Source: CAG-611 sp964487215 (lineage in GTDB: Bacteria; Bacillota_I; Bacilli_A; RF39; UBA660). Taken from it: a stretch of DNA of 13,655 bases. The position numbers were made by a program, and so were the translations under genes. Shown piece after piece: positions 12,777 through 13,655 of this stretch (position 1 is the stretch's first letter; the number at the start of each line of letters is the position of its first letter). The stretch is from the NCBI GenBank assembly GCA_964487215.1, contig CAZAPU010000018.1, forward strand, positions 1 through 13,655, written 5' to 3'. The notes beneath the pieces were generated by a model. That model was not told the origin of the DNA and ran no database searches. It saw nothing but the letters and a program-made list of their open reading frames with translations.

Positions 12777-13655
12777 ATGAATAACAAAAATATGAAAAAA
12801 AATATATTATCTTATGTAGTATTAATTATTTTCTTAGTAGGTATATTTGTATTATTTAATATTTTAAATAAAAAAGAAAATCAATTAACATATGATAAAT
12901 TTGTAGAAAGTTTAAATAAAAATCAAATAACAGAATTAAAGATCATTCCTAGAACTAATTCTTCTATTTATCAAATATCAGGTAAATTAGAAGGATATGC
13001 AGAAAATGAAACATTTATTTTAAATGCACCATTATCTGATCTAGTTATTGATTCAATAATGGAAAAATCTGAAGATAAAACTTTTAAAGTTGAAATTGAA
13101 AGAGATCCTGAAACTAATTCAATAGTAATATTTATAGCTAACTTTTTACCACTTTTAATTATTGCAATTGTAGCATTTGTAATTTTAAGTAAACAAATGG
13201 GCGGAGCAAATAAATCATTTGATTTTGGTAAAAGTAAAGCTAAATTACATTCTGATAAGGATAAGGTAACATTTGAAAATGTTGCTGGTTTAGTTGAAGA
13301 AAAAGAAGAAGTAAAAGAACTTATAGATTTTTTAAAGAATCCAAAGAAATTCCAAAAACTTGGAGCTAGAATACCAAAAGGAGTTTTATTAGTTGGTCCT
13401 CCAGGAACAGGAAAAACATTACTTGCAAGAGCAGTTGCCGGAGAAGCAAATGTACCATTTTATTATATAAGTGGTTCTGACTTTGTAGAATTATTTGTTG
13501 GAGTTGGAGCAAGTAGAGTTAGAGATATGTTCAAACAAGCTAAACAAACAGCACCATGTTTAATTTTTATAGATGAAATAGATGCTGTAGGAAGACAAAG
13601 AGGTACAGGACTTGGTGGTGGACATGATGAAAGAGAACAAACTTTAAATCAATTA
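12777..13655 (+). CDS. ftsH: ATP-dependent zinc metalloprotease FtsH, N-terminal part, 3' truncated by window edge
   Basis: The first 293 residues of FtsH, a membrane-bound AAA+ protease that degrades misfolded and regulatory membrane proteins. Transmembrane helix 1 (about 10-30) and helix 2 (about 117-137) frame an extracytoplasmic domain. The linker FDFGKSKAK leads to VTFENVAGLVEEKEEV (164-179) and the AAA+ module: Walker A GPPGTGKT (207-214), pore loop FVGVG (240-244), Walker B LIFIDEID (262-269), and the start of the second region of homology (VGRQRG, then HDEREQTLNQL). The zinc-protease domain (HEXXH) lies beyond the window. ATG 12777 has a strong AAGGAGG site (12765-12771) five bases upstream. 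The frame runs open to the last base. Confidence 0.97.
   Translation, partial: MNNKNMKKNILSYVVLIIFLVGIFVLFNILNKKENQLTYDKFVESLNKNQITELKIIPRTNSSIYQISGKLEGYAENETFILNAPLSDLVIDSIMEKSEDKTFKVEIERDPETNSIVIFIANFLPLLIIAIVAFVILSKQMGGANKSFDFGKSKAKLHSDKDKVTFENVAGLVEEKEEVKELIDFLKNPKKFQKLGARIPKGVLLVGPPGTGKTLLARAVAGEANVPFYYISGSDFVELFVGVGASRVRDMFKQAKQTAPCLIFIDEIDAVGRQRGTGLGGGHDEREQTLNQL

Noticed and set aside
1..13655. CRISPR arrays, tandem repeats, tRNA or rRNA genes, riboswitches
   Set aside because: No regularly spaced repeats, no cloverleaf or T-loop GTTCRA pattern in the gaps, and leaders of all operons are too short (about 15-30 bases) for a riboswitch.

Overview
The window is an AT-rich stretch of bacterial chromosome (GC looks close to 25%) from a Gram-positive, low-GC Bacillota lineage. 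Three things support this: the gene content (rplI-dnaB-walJ-rlmH and yabP-yabQ-divIC-tilS-ftsH are Bacillota blocks that flank oriC in Bacillus subtilis), spore-associated genes (gerQ, yabP, yabQ), and strong Shine-Dalgarno sites. Tryptophan is read from TGG, so the code is standard. Small genes, tight packing and the composition suggest an uncultured gut-type Bacilli or Erysipelotrichia-like genome; this placement is inference.

Layout. 1-826: the 3' end of pnp (PNPase), closed by a hairpin terminator. 861-6401: one apparent operon behind a good sigma-A promoter. It encodes a stand-alone DHH/DHHA1 phosphoesterase in the place of gdpP, ribosomal protein L9, replicative helicase DnaB, a membrane-anchored LysM-G5-M23 peptidase, a WalJ/YycJ metallo-beta-lactamase-fold protein and RlmH. 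6402-6720: a start-less fragment resembling the C-terminus of a large surface protein, with its own terminator. 6768-8024: a diverged AGCS-type sodium/amino-acid symporter. 8049-9470: murI and ung, three bases apart, behind their own promoter. 9467-10349, minus strand: a LemA-like membrane protein and upstream of it gerQ. 10423-10986: yabP and yabQ, divergent from gerQ. 11062-11358: divIC with promoter and terminator. 11444 to the end: tilS and the 5' part of ftsH, behind another promoter.

How the genes relate. The left half is housekeeping: RNA turnover, second-messenger or oligonucleotide hydrolysis, translation, replication, wall remodelling and rRNA methylation. The right half combines wall precursor supply (MurI), uracil repair (Ung), spore coat and cortex genes, division (DivIC), tRNA-Ile lysidine formation and membrane proteolysis. 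Most of the window is ordinary core genome. The points that deserve a second look are the orphan surface-protein tail after rlmH, the truncated GdpP-like enzyme with an altered DHHA1 motif, the short GerQ without N-terminal lysines, and terminators built over stop codons. I see no CRISPR array, transposase, tRNA or rRNA gene, and no clearly new defence or biosynthetic system.
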